Shown piece after piece: positions 40,692 to 49,881 of a stretch of DNA of 52,533 nt. The stretch's first letter is position 1. Each line of letters begins with the position of its first letter. The notes beneath the pieces were generated by a model. It ran no database searches and was not told where the DNA came from. It saw nothing but the letters and a program-made list of their open reading frames with translations. Origin of the DNA: Oscillospiraceae bacterium (GTDB lineage: Bacteria > Bacillota > Clostridia > Oscillospirales > Oscillospiraceae); assembly GCA_015067435.1 (NCBI GenBank), contig SVMM01000021.1:1-52533 (forward strand), read 5' to 3'. Both the position numbers and the translations under genes were made by a program.

Positions 40692-41537
40692 TTCGATAAA
40701 AAGGATGCCGAGGGTCTTGGGACCGCAGTGTGAGGATACCGTGCAGCCCGCGATGGTGTGGTGCAGCTCGCGCACCTCCACCGTGTCGCGCACGAGCTGT
40801 TCCAGCGCGTCCAGCGTCTCCTGCGGCACCTCGCCGGACTCGGTGATGAAGACGTGTCCGGGGCGCACGCGCCTGCCCGCGAGATGCTCGGTGATGTACT
40901 CGCGGTAGACCTGCTCGATGCTGCCGCGGTATTTCTTGTAGACCTGCAGCTTGCCGTCCTTCATCATCAGCGCGGGCTTGATGCGCAGCAGGTTCGCGCC
41001 GATGGCGGCGACGCCGGAGCAGCGGCCGCCCTTGCGCATGAATTCCAGCGTGTCGAGTACGAAGCTGGTCTGCACCTTGACGGTCAACTCGCGCAGGTGC
41101 TCCGCGATCTGCGCGGCGTCCATTTCGCCGCGGTCGCGCGACTCCGCGCCCTCGATGGCGAGAAGCCCGACGCCGGTGGAGAGCATCCGGCTGTCCACAA
41201 CGTGCACGCCGTTCAACGGTTCCGCCGCGAGGCGCGCGCTGTTGAAGGACGCGGACAGCTCCGAGCTGATGGTCAGGTGGACGACCTCGCAGCCGGCGTC
41301 GGTGAACCGGGTGAAGAAGTCCGTGTACTGCTGGAGGCCGGGGGCGGAGGTCGTGGGCAGCGTCCCGTCCGCGCGGTAGCGCCGGTACATATCGGCGGGG
41401 GTGAACTGCTCGCCGTCGAGGAAGCTTTCGCCGCCGAGGGTGATCGTCAGCGGGATGGTGTGGATGTCGAATCGTTTCAGCAGCTCCGGCGAGAGGTCGC
41501 AGGTGCTGTCCGCGGTGATTACCGTTTTATTAGCCAT
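40686..41537 (-). CDS. DegV-family fatty-acid-binding protein (FakB-like)
   Basis: 283 residues. Start VITADSTCDLSPELL, LTISSELSASFNSA and FVLDTLEFMRKGGR with the C-terminal GCTVSSHCGPKTLG match DegV. FakB proteins hold a fatty acid for phosphorylation by FakA, which is encoded at 5611-7281. SD aaggag lies 10 bases before ATG 41537. Shares a transcript with the upstream cupin gene (25-base gap). Confidence 0.92.
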   Translation of the reverse strand: MANKTVITADSTCDLSPELLKRFDIHTIPLTITLGGESFLDGEQFTPADMYRRYRADGTLPTTSAPGLQQYTDFFTRFTDAGCEVVHLTISSELSASFNSARLAAEPLNGVHVVDSRMLSTGVGLLAIEGAESRDRGEMDAAQIAEHLRELTVKVQTSFVLDTLEFMRKGGRCSGVAAIGANLLRIKPALMMKDGKLQVYKKYRGSIEQVYREYITEHLAGRRVRPGHVFITESGEVPQETLDALEQLVRDTVEVRELHHTIAGCTVSSHCGPKTLGILFIEE

Positions 41538-41562
41538 CGTTTCGTCGCTCCTTGCCGCTCCG

Positions 41563-41913
41563 TTATTCGTATGCGATCACCGCGATGAGCTCCACGACGC
41601 CGCTGCCGCGGTTGGCGATGCCGTGCCCCGTGCCCGCGGGGCAGATGGTGACGTCGCCGGCGCGCACGGTGCGCACCTCGCCGTTGTCGCTGTACTCCGC
41701 TTCGCCGGAGAGGATGTAGAAGAGCTCGCGGTCGCCTTCGTGCGTGTGATAGCCGATGCTGCATCCGGGCTCCAGCGTGATCCTGGAAAAGAGCCTGCCC
41801 TTGCCGGCGAGCTCGTCGGGTGAGACGATGAAGTTTGTCAGCTTGACAACGCCGTCTCCGTCGCGCATTTTCTCGCGGTATTCCACTTCACATTCGTTTG
41901 CGGGGCGTATCAT
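41563..41913 (-). CDS. Single-domain cupin protein
   Basis: 116 residues. Cupin motif 1 EPGCSIGYHTHEGDRELFYIL (metal His/His/Glu in HTHEGDRE) and motif 2 AGDVTICPAGTGHGI (His). A beta-barrel metal protein; the fused use as sugar-phosphate isomerase, dioxygenase or sensor cannot be told. SD gggaggt precedes ATG 41913. Confidence 0.88.
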   Translation of the reverse strand: MIRPANECEVEYREKMRDGDGVVKLTNFIVSPDELAGKGRLFSRITLEPGCSIGYHTHEGDRELFYILSGEAEYSDNGEVRTVRAGDVTICPAGTGHGIANRGSGVVELIAVIAYE

Positions 41914-41977
41914 GCCTGCTTACCTCCCGAAGGAAAATATCGTTCTGTCGGTTGCGCGTGTATCGATTGTGAAAGAC

Positions 41978-42003
41978 AGGAGGGGCTTGTGCAGCCCCTC
42001 CTG
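41978..42003 (-). terminator. Terminator of pckA
   Basis: caggaggggct (41978-41988) pairs with agcccctcctg (41993-42003), 15 bases past the pckA stop; on the minus strand tctttc follows. Confidence 0.75.
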
Positions 42004-42017
42004 CGTACAGGCTTCGC

Positions 42018-43631
<1,614 letters not shown>

Positions 43632-43698
43632 ATGTAGCTACCTTCCTTTTTCGTAAGATGGGGTCTGTCCATGCGTCCAGACAACTTGACAATATAGT

Positions 43699-43726
43699 AT
43701 TTTACCACGAATCGGCGCAATATCAA
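43699..43726 (-). promoter_or_regulatory. Sigma-A promoter of pckA
   Basis: Minus strand TTGATA (43721-43726), 16-bp spacer, TAAAAT (43699-43704). Confidence 0.65.
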
Positions 43727-43776
43727 GCATTTCTTTTCCAACCTGCCGCGCCGCGGGTATTTGAGCGCCTCCGCTC

Positions 43777-43806
43777 TTGCAAAATGGGGCGCGGAGCTGT
43801 TATAAT
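43777..43806 (+). promoter_or_regulatory. Sigma-A promoter of the M20 amidohydrolase gene
   Basis: TTGCAA (43777-43782), 18-bp spacer, perfect TATAAT (43801-43806). Confidence 0.65.
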
Positions 43807-43841
43807 GCAGCCATATTGAAGATCGATCGACGGAGGAGACC

Positions 43842-45020
43842 ATGGAAACGCTCAAACAACAGGCGCTCGCCCTGCAAAGCGAGCTGACGGCGCTGCGGCG
43901 CGATTTTCACATGCATCCGGAGCTGGGGCTGCACGAGTTCCGCACGGCGGAGCGCATCGAGGAGGAGCTGGACAAGCTGGGCGTGGAGCACCGGCGCGTC
44001 GGCGAGACCGGCGTATGGGCGACGATCCGCGGAACGGGCGCGGGCGGCGGCGCGGTGGCGCTGCGCGCGGACATCGACGCGCTGCCCATCGCGGAGCAGG
44101 GGGATGCGCCCTACCGCTCGCAGAACGAGGGCGTGATGCACGCCTGCGGCCACGACGCGCACACGGCGTGCCTGCTCGGCGCTGCGAAGCTGCTCGTGCA
44201 GAATCGGGACAGATTCGGCGGTGAGGCCCGGCTTGCGTTCCAGGCGGCGGAGGAGTGCGCCAACACGACGCAGAATTTCTTCGATCAGGGCTTTTTACAG
44301 GGCGTCCGGCGCGTGTTCGGGCTGCACTGCGCGCCCGACCTGCCCTCGGACACGGTGGGGCTCAAGCCGGGGCCGAACAACGCGGGCGTCGACCGCTTTA
44401 CCATCACCGTGCACGGGCTCTCGACCCACGTCGCGACGCCGCAGTTCGGCGTGGACGCGCTCTACATCGCCTCGCAGATCGTCGTCGCGATGCAGGCGCT
44501 GGTCTCGCGCTGCGGCGACCCGGTGGAGCCGGTCATCCTCGGCGTCGGCACGCTGCACGCGGGGACGACGTACAACGCCCTCGCCGAGACAGCGGTCATG
44601 GAGGGCACGACGCGCACCGTGACGAAGGAGACGCGCGCGCGGCTGCGCGGGCAGATCGCCCGCCTCGCGCAGCGGACGGCGGAGCTCTACGGCGGCGCGG
44701 CGGAGGTGGACTGGGTGGAGTTTGCCTCGCCTCTCATCAACGACGCTCGCGCCGCAGCGGAGGCGAAGGCGCTCGCGGAGGCGTACTGGCCGGAGAAGCG
44801 CTTTATCACCGACCGCCCGATCTCCCTCACGGGGGACGACTTCGCCGAATACATCCTCGACGTGCCGGGCGTCTACGCCTATCTCGGCACCGGCGACCCG
44901 CAGCGCCCGGAGACGCTGCACAACATCCACAGCGCGGATTTCGACCTCGACGAGCGCGCGCTCCCGCTGGGCGCGTGGCTCCACGCGGCGAGCGCGATCC
45001 GCTGGCTTGCGGAGGCGTGA
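43842..45020 (+). CDS. M20D-family amidohydrolase (hippurate/N-acyl-amino-acid hydrolase-like)
   Basis: 392 residues. Metal ligands in HACGHDAHTACL (Cys102, His104) and AEECANTTQ (Glu about 139-140), with the dimerisation domain in the middle. Members cleave N-acyl, hippurate or indole-acetyl amide bonds of amino acids; substrate is not set. SD cggaggag before ATG 43842. The TPR-GGDEF gene follows 73 bases on. Confidence 0.92.
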   Translation: METLKQQALALQSELTALRRDFHMHPELGLHEFRTAERIEEELDKLGVEHRRVGETGVWATIRGTGAGGGAVALRADIDALPIAEQGDAPYRSQNEGVMHACGHDAHTACLLGAAKLLVQNRDRFGGEARLAFQAAEECANTTQNFFDQGFLQGVRRVFGLHCAPDLPSDTVGLKPGPNNAGVDRFTITVHGLSTHVATPQFGVDALYIASQIVVAMQALVSRCGDPVEPVILGVGTLHAGTTYNALAETAVMEGTTRTVTKETRARLRGQIARLAQRTAELYGGAAEVDWVEFASPLINDARAAAEAKALAEAYWPEKRFITDRPISLTGDDFAEYILDVPGVYAYLGTGDPQRPETLHNIHSADFDLDERALPLGAWLHAASAIRWLAEA

Positions 45021-45093
45021 GGGACGGCGGCTTTTGCGCCGTCGGACAGGGAAAGACCGGGAACAGATCATTACGCAGGGGGGAGAAAAGCAG

Positions 45094-46719
45094 ATGGGAA
45101 GCAAGAAACCGATCAATCGGGTCAACGATATCCTCGACGCGTTCCGAGGCAGCCCCAAAAAGACGATCCGGGAGCTCAAGCGCCTCGTCAGGGAGGGGCA
45201 GGAGACCGGAGACGTCGTTCTCATCGGCGCCGCGTACCGCGCCATCGCCTATACCTGCATCCATAACGACGACAGGGACGGCGCGCTTTCCAACGCGATC
45301 AAGGCGGTCGCACTTTTGAAGGATACCGGCGAATACAAGCTGCTCGCCAACGCCTACAATGTGCTGGGCTACGCCTACGCCGAGCAGGAGAACAACCAGC
45401 TGGCGCTGGCGAACTACGACAAGGCGTACCGCATCCTCCGCAGGCACAGGATCGTGGACGACAACAGACTCTATGTGATCAACAACCTCTCCACCTGCTA
45501 TCACATGATGGGGGACAGCAAGGCGGCCATCCGGTATCTGCACGAAAGCCTGGAGCTGACGCACGCCCATTTTCCGGACAACTATACGGATATCCTGATG
45601 TTCTCGGTCAATCTCGCCGAGAACCATGTGGATCTCAAGGAGTATGAGAAGGCGCGGGAGATCCTTCAATCGATTTCCGGCCTGATCGAGAAATGCGATT
45701 ACCCCGCGCTCACCTGCGACTATTATCTGCGCCGCGCCTTCATCGAATACCAGCTCGAAAACAGGGCGGAGGGCGACAGGCTTGTCGATGAGGCATTTGC
45801 CCTCGTCGGCGGGGCAAGCGAAGCATACCCGCTCTATGAGGATCTCAGGCTGATCGCGCGCATCCTTGTCCGGAACGGAGACCGGGAGCGGGGCGAAAAA
45901 GTCCTCGGCTGGATGTCCGCCTACGCCGAAAACCACCCGGACACGATGGAGCAGCTGATCGCCTGCCGCATGATGGCGGACTATTACGGCAACACCGGCG
46001 AGCATGAGCGCGCCAATGCGTATTATGAGAAGCTGGACAAGCTGTACGAAAAGCGCCTGAGCGAGCTGAAGTCGATCCAGCTGAACGTCTACCACCGGAT
46101 GCGCGACGCCGACGCCGAGATCCACAAGCTGAACGAAAAGATCCGCGAGAGCGAGGAGAACGCCTCCCGCGAGCCGCTGACCAAGCTGCTCAACCGCGCG
46201 GCGCTGCTGCGCGTCTCGTCGGAATTTATCGAGCTCGCGGCGAAGAAGAAGGAGCGCGTCGGCGCGATCTTTATCGACATCGATTTCTTCAAGGAGTGCA
46301 ACGATACCTACGGCCATGCCAAGGGCGACGAGATCATCAGGGACATCGCGCGCGCCTGCCAGAAGGAGGATACGGCGAACGTCCGCTTCGCGCGCTACGG
46401 CGGCGACGAGTTCTTCGGCATCGCGCACGGGCTGTGCGACGAGAAGCTTGCCGAGATCGCAAGGCGGATCGCCGGGCGCGTCCGCAAGGCGGACATTCCG
46501 AACGAGAAAAACCCGAACGGGGGCCGCGTCACGCTGTCGATCGGCGTGGCGAACGTCGTCATCACGGATCGCACCAACACGATCATCGACATTGCCAACT
46601 ACGCCGACAAGGCGGTGTACCACGCGAAGGAAACGGGCAAGAACGCGATCTATCTGCTCGATTACGACCGCAGGGAAGAGGAGGAGAAGGACTCCCTGTT
46701 CGTCAGGATCGACTTCTGA
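45094..46719 (+). CDS. TPR-GGDEF diguanylate cyclase, cytoplasmic
   Basis: 541 residues. About twelve helical TPR-like repeats (20-350), a coiled-coil linker (about 350-385) and a GGDEF domain (385-530). The active-site loop RYGGDEFFG (GGDEF at 436-440) is intact and FKECNDTYGHAKGDE is conserved, so c-di-GMP synthesis is expected. The RxxD product-inhibition site is not in its usual place. No membrane segment; the TPR array should sense a protein or peptide signal. SD ggggggaga before ATG 45094. Confidence 0.92.
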   Translation: MGSKKPINRVNDILDAFRGSPKKTIRELKRLVREGQETGDVVLIGAAYRAIAYTCIHNDDRDGALSNAIKAVALLKDTGEYKLLANAYNVLGYAYAEQENNQLALANYDKAYRILRRHRIVDDNRLYVINNLSTCYHMMGDSKAAIRYLHESLELTHAHFPDNYTDILMFSVNLAENHVDLKEYEKAREILQSISGLIEKCDYPALTCDYYLRRAFIEYQLENRAEGDRLVDEAFALVGGASEAYPLYEDLRLIARILVRNGDRERGEKVLGWMSAYAENHPDTMEQLIACRMMADYYGNTGEHERANAYYEKLDKLYEKRLSELKSIQLNVYHRMRDADAEIHKLNEKIRESEENASREPLTKLLNRAALLRVSSEFIELAAKKKERVGAIFIDIDFFKECNDTYGHAKGDEIIRDIARACQKEDTANVRFARYGGDEFFGIAHGLCDEKLAEIARRIAGRVRKADIPNEKNPNGGRVTLSIGVANVVITDRTNTIIDIANYADKAVYHAKETGKNAIYLLDYDRREEEEKDSLFVRIDF

Positions 46720-46755
46720 TCGGGAAGAGCAATCAAAAGAAAGGAAGGATTCGAA

Positions 46756-47448
46756 ATGTGGGACAGAAGGGAACTCAAGGCAAGGGGCAAGGCGGCGTTT
46801 CAGGCGAACTACTGGAAGTGCGTGATCGTCGCGCTGATCCTGGGGATACTCGTCGGCGGCGGCGCGGCGGCGGGCAAGGACAAGGCGGAGGACGCCGCCG
46901 AAGCCAACGGCACGACGATCGTGGAGACGATCAAGCAGACGCCCAAGGCGGTGCTCGCCGTGTTCGCGGGCGTACTCGTCGGCGTGCTGGCGGCGGGCAG
47001 CGCGATCAAGCTGCTTGTGTTCAACCCGCTGCGCGTCGGCTGCAAGCGTTTCTTCCTCGTCAACAGCGACGCGCCCGCGGAGCTGGACGAGCTGCTCTGC
47101 GGCTTCCGGAACGGCTACGGGCGCGTGGTCGCGGGAATGCTCCTGCGTGACATGTACATCGCGCTGTGGAGCCTGCTGTTCGTCATTCCCGGCATCGTCA
47201 AGGCGTACTCCTACCGCATGGTGCCGTACATCCTCGCCGAAGACCCGAGCGTCGGCGGCAAGGAGGCGATCGCCATCTCAAAGCAGATGATGCACGGGCA
47301 CAAGTGGAACGCCTTTATGCTCGACCTCAGCTTTTTCGGCTGGTATTTCCTCGCCGCGATCACCGCCGACGTGATCGGCGTGCTGTGGACGGGACCGTAT
47401 ACCGAGGCGACGGACGCGGAGCTGTACAAGACGATCCGCGCCCTGTAA
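46756..47448 (+). CDS. DUF975-family membrane protein
   Basis: 230 residues. Typical start MWDRRELKARGKAAFQANYWKC, four or so hydrophobic segments (23-40, 66-90, 132-155, 190-215) and the conserved YSYRMVPYILAEDP motif. Function of the family is unknown. SD aaaggaag precedes ATG 46756. Follows the GGDEF gene by 36 bases. Confidence 0.88.
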   Translation: MWDRRELKARGKAAFQANYWKCVIVALILGILVGGGAAAGKDKAEDAAEANGTTIVETIKQTPKAVLAVFAGVLVGVLAAGSAIKLLVFNPLRVGCKRFFLVNSDAPAELDELLCGFRNGYGRVVAGMLLRDMYIALWSLLFVIPGIVKAYSYRMVPYILAEDPSVGGKEAIAISKQMMHGHKWNAFMLDLSFFGWYFLAAITADVIGVLWTGPYTEATDAELYKTIRAL

Positions 47449-47593
47449 GCCGTAAGCATGCGCAGGGGCGCAGCCGCGCAGCCGCCGGCACCAAAAAGGG
47501 ACGCCTTGCAGAGCTGTTTTACCCGGCGTTGACGACACAGCCGATCTGTGCCATCGTGCCGGCAGGATACGATGAGAAAAAAGGAGACGCCAT

Positions 47594-47857
47594 ATGGCAG
47601 AGAACAAACCGCCCGTCACGCCCACCGACGCGCATTGGGACGCCGTGGAAGCCCTGCTTCCGCTTCTGGGCAGGGAGAAGGAATGGGAGGTCTCCCGCGA
47701 CCGGCATCATCAGCGCTGCCTCTGGGATCGTGAGGAGGATGCTCCGTTCCTTTGGGAGGAGGCGCTTTGCGCCCTGCGCGGCGCGCTCGAAAAGCCGCTT
47801 GCGGAATACGATCTGCCTGCGGAACAGCTTACGCTTTTGGAGGAGCTGCTGGGCTGA
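47594..47857 (+). CDS. Small acidic hypothetical protein
   Basis: 87 residues, acidic and helical, Trp-rich (DAHWDAVEALLPLL, LWDREEDAPFLWEEAL). No family recognised. SD aaaggag lies 9 bases before ATG 47594. A hairpin follows, and the CbrC-like operon converges on it from the other strand. Possibly a small cofactor of that locus, but this is only position-based. Confidence 0.6.
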   Translation: MAENKPPVTPTDAHWDAVEALLPLLGREKEWEVSRDRHHQRCLWDREEDAPFLWEEALCALRGALEKPLAEYDLPAEQLTLLEELLG

Positions 47858-47876
47858 CGCCGCGAAAACCGGACAG

Positions 47877-47920
47877 AAAAATCGGACGCTCCATGATATC
47901 ACGGAGCGCCCGATTTTTTA
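47877..47920. terminator. Bidirectional terminator
   Basis: An inverted repeat (47877-47892 with 47903-47919, one internal mismatch) flanked by A5 and T6 lies between the small protein gene and the CbrC-like gene, overlapping the end of the latter. Confidence 0.8.
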
Positions 47921-49036
47921 TGCTTCCTCGTCCGGCTCGTCCGGCACGATGCGCACGCCCTTTTTCTTCAGCTGGCGCACGTAATCGTAGCGCTCGCCGT
48001 GCACGATCTCGCCCGTCGGATCGATCTCGATCGTGTAATAGCCGCGGTCGCCGCACATCTCGGTGATGACGGCGGAACCGTCCTCCGCTTTTTTTACATG
48101 GAACCACGTCTCCGTGAAGGAATCGCCGCAGCGCTCGCCGATCCCGCGGACAAACTCGCTCAGGCGCATGGTCAGGGCATCGGTCAGGCGCTCGTAAAAG
48201 ATGCAGAACACACCTTTGCACGCCACGCAGCGGAAGAGGTGTGCTGTGAGCTTTCCCACCGCAAAATCGGCGAACACCGCGTCGGGGCCGCGATCCCGGA
48301 AGCAGTTGAACTTGTTGTCCCAGGTCTCGGTCAGGGCGGCGCGCAGAGCATCCGTCAGGTCCTCCGGCTCCAATTGACCGAGATAGGCACCGAATTTGCC
48401 GCAGTGCATTCCCCACAGCGGCGCGACGCGCCCCTGATCGAAGTACGGCGGTGTGTCGCCGCCGACCGAGCACCAGTCGAACTCGTCCTCGACCCTGCTG
48501 TCGAGATCGGGAAACAGCGTGTTGCCGCTCCGGACGGGGTACATATCCTGAATACACCAGGGGCAGACGGTCTCCGGCCCCCGCTCGGTCTCGCCGCGGT
48601 AGTTGACGCGGTGCGTGTTGTCGCAGTAGTCGCATTGCGCTTCGCCGATGTCGAACGTCCCGTCCAGCACGGGAAAGGGATGGAGGGGGAAGTCGTAGCC
48701 GCGGAGCTTGCGCGCCTCTTCCAGCAGCGCGTCGATGTCGGCGCGCTCGACTCTCGCCAGATACTCCCGCTCCGCGTCGACCTCATAGATCAGTACGCGG
48801 TCGATTTCGGGGATGCGGGCGCGGACCTCGGGGTGGATCGCGTCGCAGATGAGGATCTGGTGCGGGTTGCGCACGAGCAGGGCGTCCTCGCCGCCGCCAC
48901 AGAGCAGCACGGCGTCGTGCGCCGAACCCTTGAAGTAGCCGGGGACGGCGATCATGACCTGTCCCGCGTCATTGATCGCGGTTTGGTAGTCGCACAGCGG
49001 CTCCATTTCCTCGGCGCGCAGCTTGTCCAGATTCAT
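47918..49036 (-). CDS. CbrC (UPF0167)-like zinc-ribbon protein
   Basis: 372 residues. A zinc-ribbon-like pair CDYC (135-138) and CPWC (158-161, VCPWCIQDM) with the following acidic/aromatic stretch matches the CbrC/UPF0167 family, whose E. coli member gives colicin E2 tolerance. An extra N-terminal domain (1-115) and a C-terminal domain (about 225-372, with RCVACKGVFCIFYERL) are not recognised. Start ATG 49036 follows gggagg. It ends a three-gene minus-strand unit with the two AAA-related genes (13-base gap upstream). Confidence 0.72.
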   Translation of the reverse strand: MNLDKLRAEEMEPLCDYQTAINDAGQVMIAVPGYFKGSAHDAVLLCGGGEDALLVRNPHQILICDAIHPEVRARIPEIDRVLIYEVDAEREYLARVERADIDALLEEARKLRGYDFPLHPFPVLDGTFDIGEAQCDYCDNTHRVNYRGETERGPETVCPWCIQDMYPVRSGNTLFPDLDSRVEDEFDWCSVGGDTPPYFDQGRVAPLWGMHCGKFGAYLGQLEPEDLTDALRAALTETWDNKFNCFRDRGPDAVFADFAVGKLTAHLFRCVACKGVFCIFYERLTDALTMRLSEFVRGIGERCGDSFTETWFHVKKAEDGSAVITEMCGDRGYYTIEIDPTGEIVHGERYDYVRQLKKKGVRIVPDEPDEEA

Positions 49037-49049
49037 TCTGCCTCCCCCT

Positions 49050-49871
49050 TCAGAGCGCATATTTGCCGCAAAGCGCGGCAAACACCATGTCGTCGATCAG
49101 GACGTCCACCGAGTGGAAGCCCCAGAAGCCGCCGCTTCCGCGCAGCTTTTCCAGCGCGCGGCGCAGCGCCTCGCGCGTCTCCTCGTCCGACTCCAGTCCG
49201 CGCGATTCCATCCGGCGCAGCGCGTAGGCGTGGTAGTCGTCGATCGCATAGGGCGGGGTATAGACGACGTCGACGTTGAAGAACCAGCCGATCGCCTCGC
49301 GCAGACGCCGCAGCGTCAGCTCGTCCACCGCCGGAACGCGGAACACGACGAGCTGCTCCTCCGTCGTATCGCGCAGGCGGCTGAGCGCCGCGCGGAAGTC
49401 GCTGCGCTCCACGCGGTCGATCCACTTCGTGATGTCGAGGCACAGCACGCGCCTGCAGGGCACGTATGTCAGCCCGTCCTCCGCGAGGTTGGAAAGTACG
49501 ATGTCGCGGTCGCTGAGCTTTTCCATGCTCTTTGCGTCCATGCGGTCGGGCAGACGCAGCTCCTTGTACGCCACCGGCATCTGCCTGATCCCCAGGATGC
49601 CCTCCCAGAGCCTGGCAAGCAGCCGCATCTGGGTGTGCAGTCCGTCCCCGTCGTTGATGGAAAGCAGCACGGCGCGCTCAAAGACGAACATCTCCCCGCC
49701 GCCGCTCATGTGCGTGGCGACCTCCATCGTATCGCAAAGATAGCGCTTGAACTCCTTCGCGCCGATCAGATCGAGCGCGGCGCGCGTCGCCTCGCTGACC
49801 GGATCGGGAAAGCTGTCTGCCGCAATATGCGCAAGCACGTCCCTGCTGATGGGAAGCGTGGTATTCTCCAT
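49050..49871 (-). CDS. Degenerate AAA-domain protein, paralogue of the neighbouring ATPase's middle domain
   Basis: 273 residues. Residues about 31-265 align by eye with residues 200-426 of the ATPase encoded next upstream: RAVLLSINDGDGLHT takes the place of its GALCFAIGGGNGFTT (former Walker A), RVLCLDITKWIDRVE that of IIAVDMGFRVER (former Walker B), and GGFWGFHSVDVLIDD that of EHFYGFRSIRALVSD. No P-loop lysine remains, so it should not hydrolyse ATP and may be an adaptor. Start ATG 49871 follows gaggtg; gaps of 10 and 13 bases to its neighbours show one operon. Confidence 0.72.
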   Translation of the reverse strand: MENTTLPISRDVLAHIAADSFPDPVSEATRAALDLIGAKEFKRYLCDTMEVATHMSGGGEMFVFERAVLLSINDGDGLHTQMRLLARLWEGILGIRQMPVAYKELRLPDRMDAKSMEKLSDRDIVLSNLAEDGLTYVPCRRVLCLDITKWIDRVERSDFRAALSRLRDTTEEQLVVFRVPAVDELTLRRLREAIGWFFNVDVVYTPPYAIDDYHAYALRRMESRGLESDEETREALRRALEKLRGSGGFWGFHSVDVLIDDMVFAALCGKYAL

Positions 49872-49881
49872 CGTCGCCACC

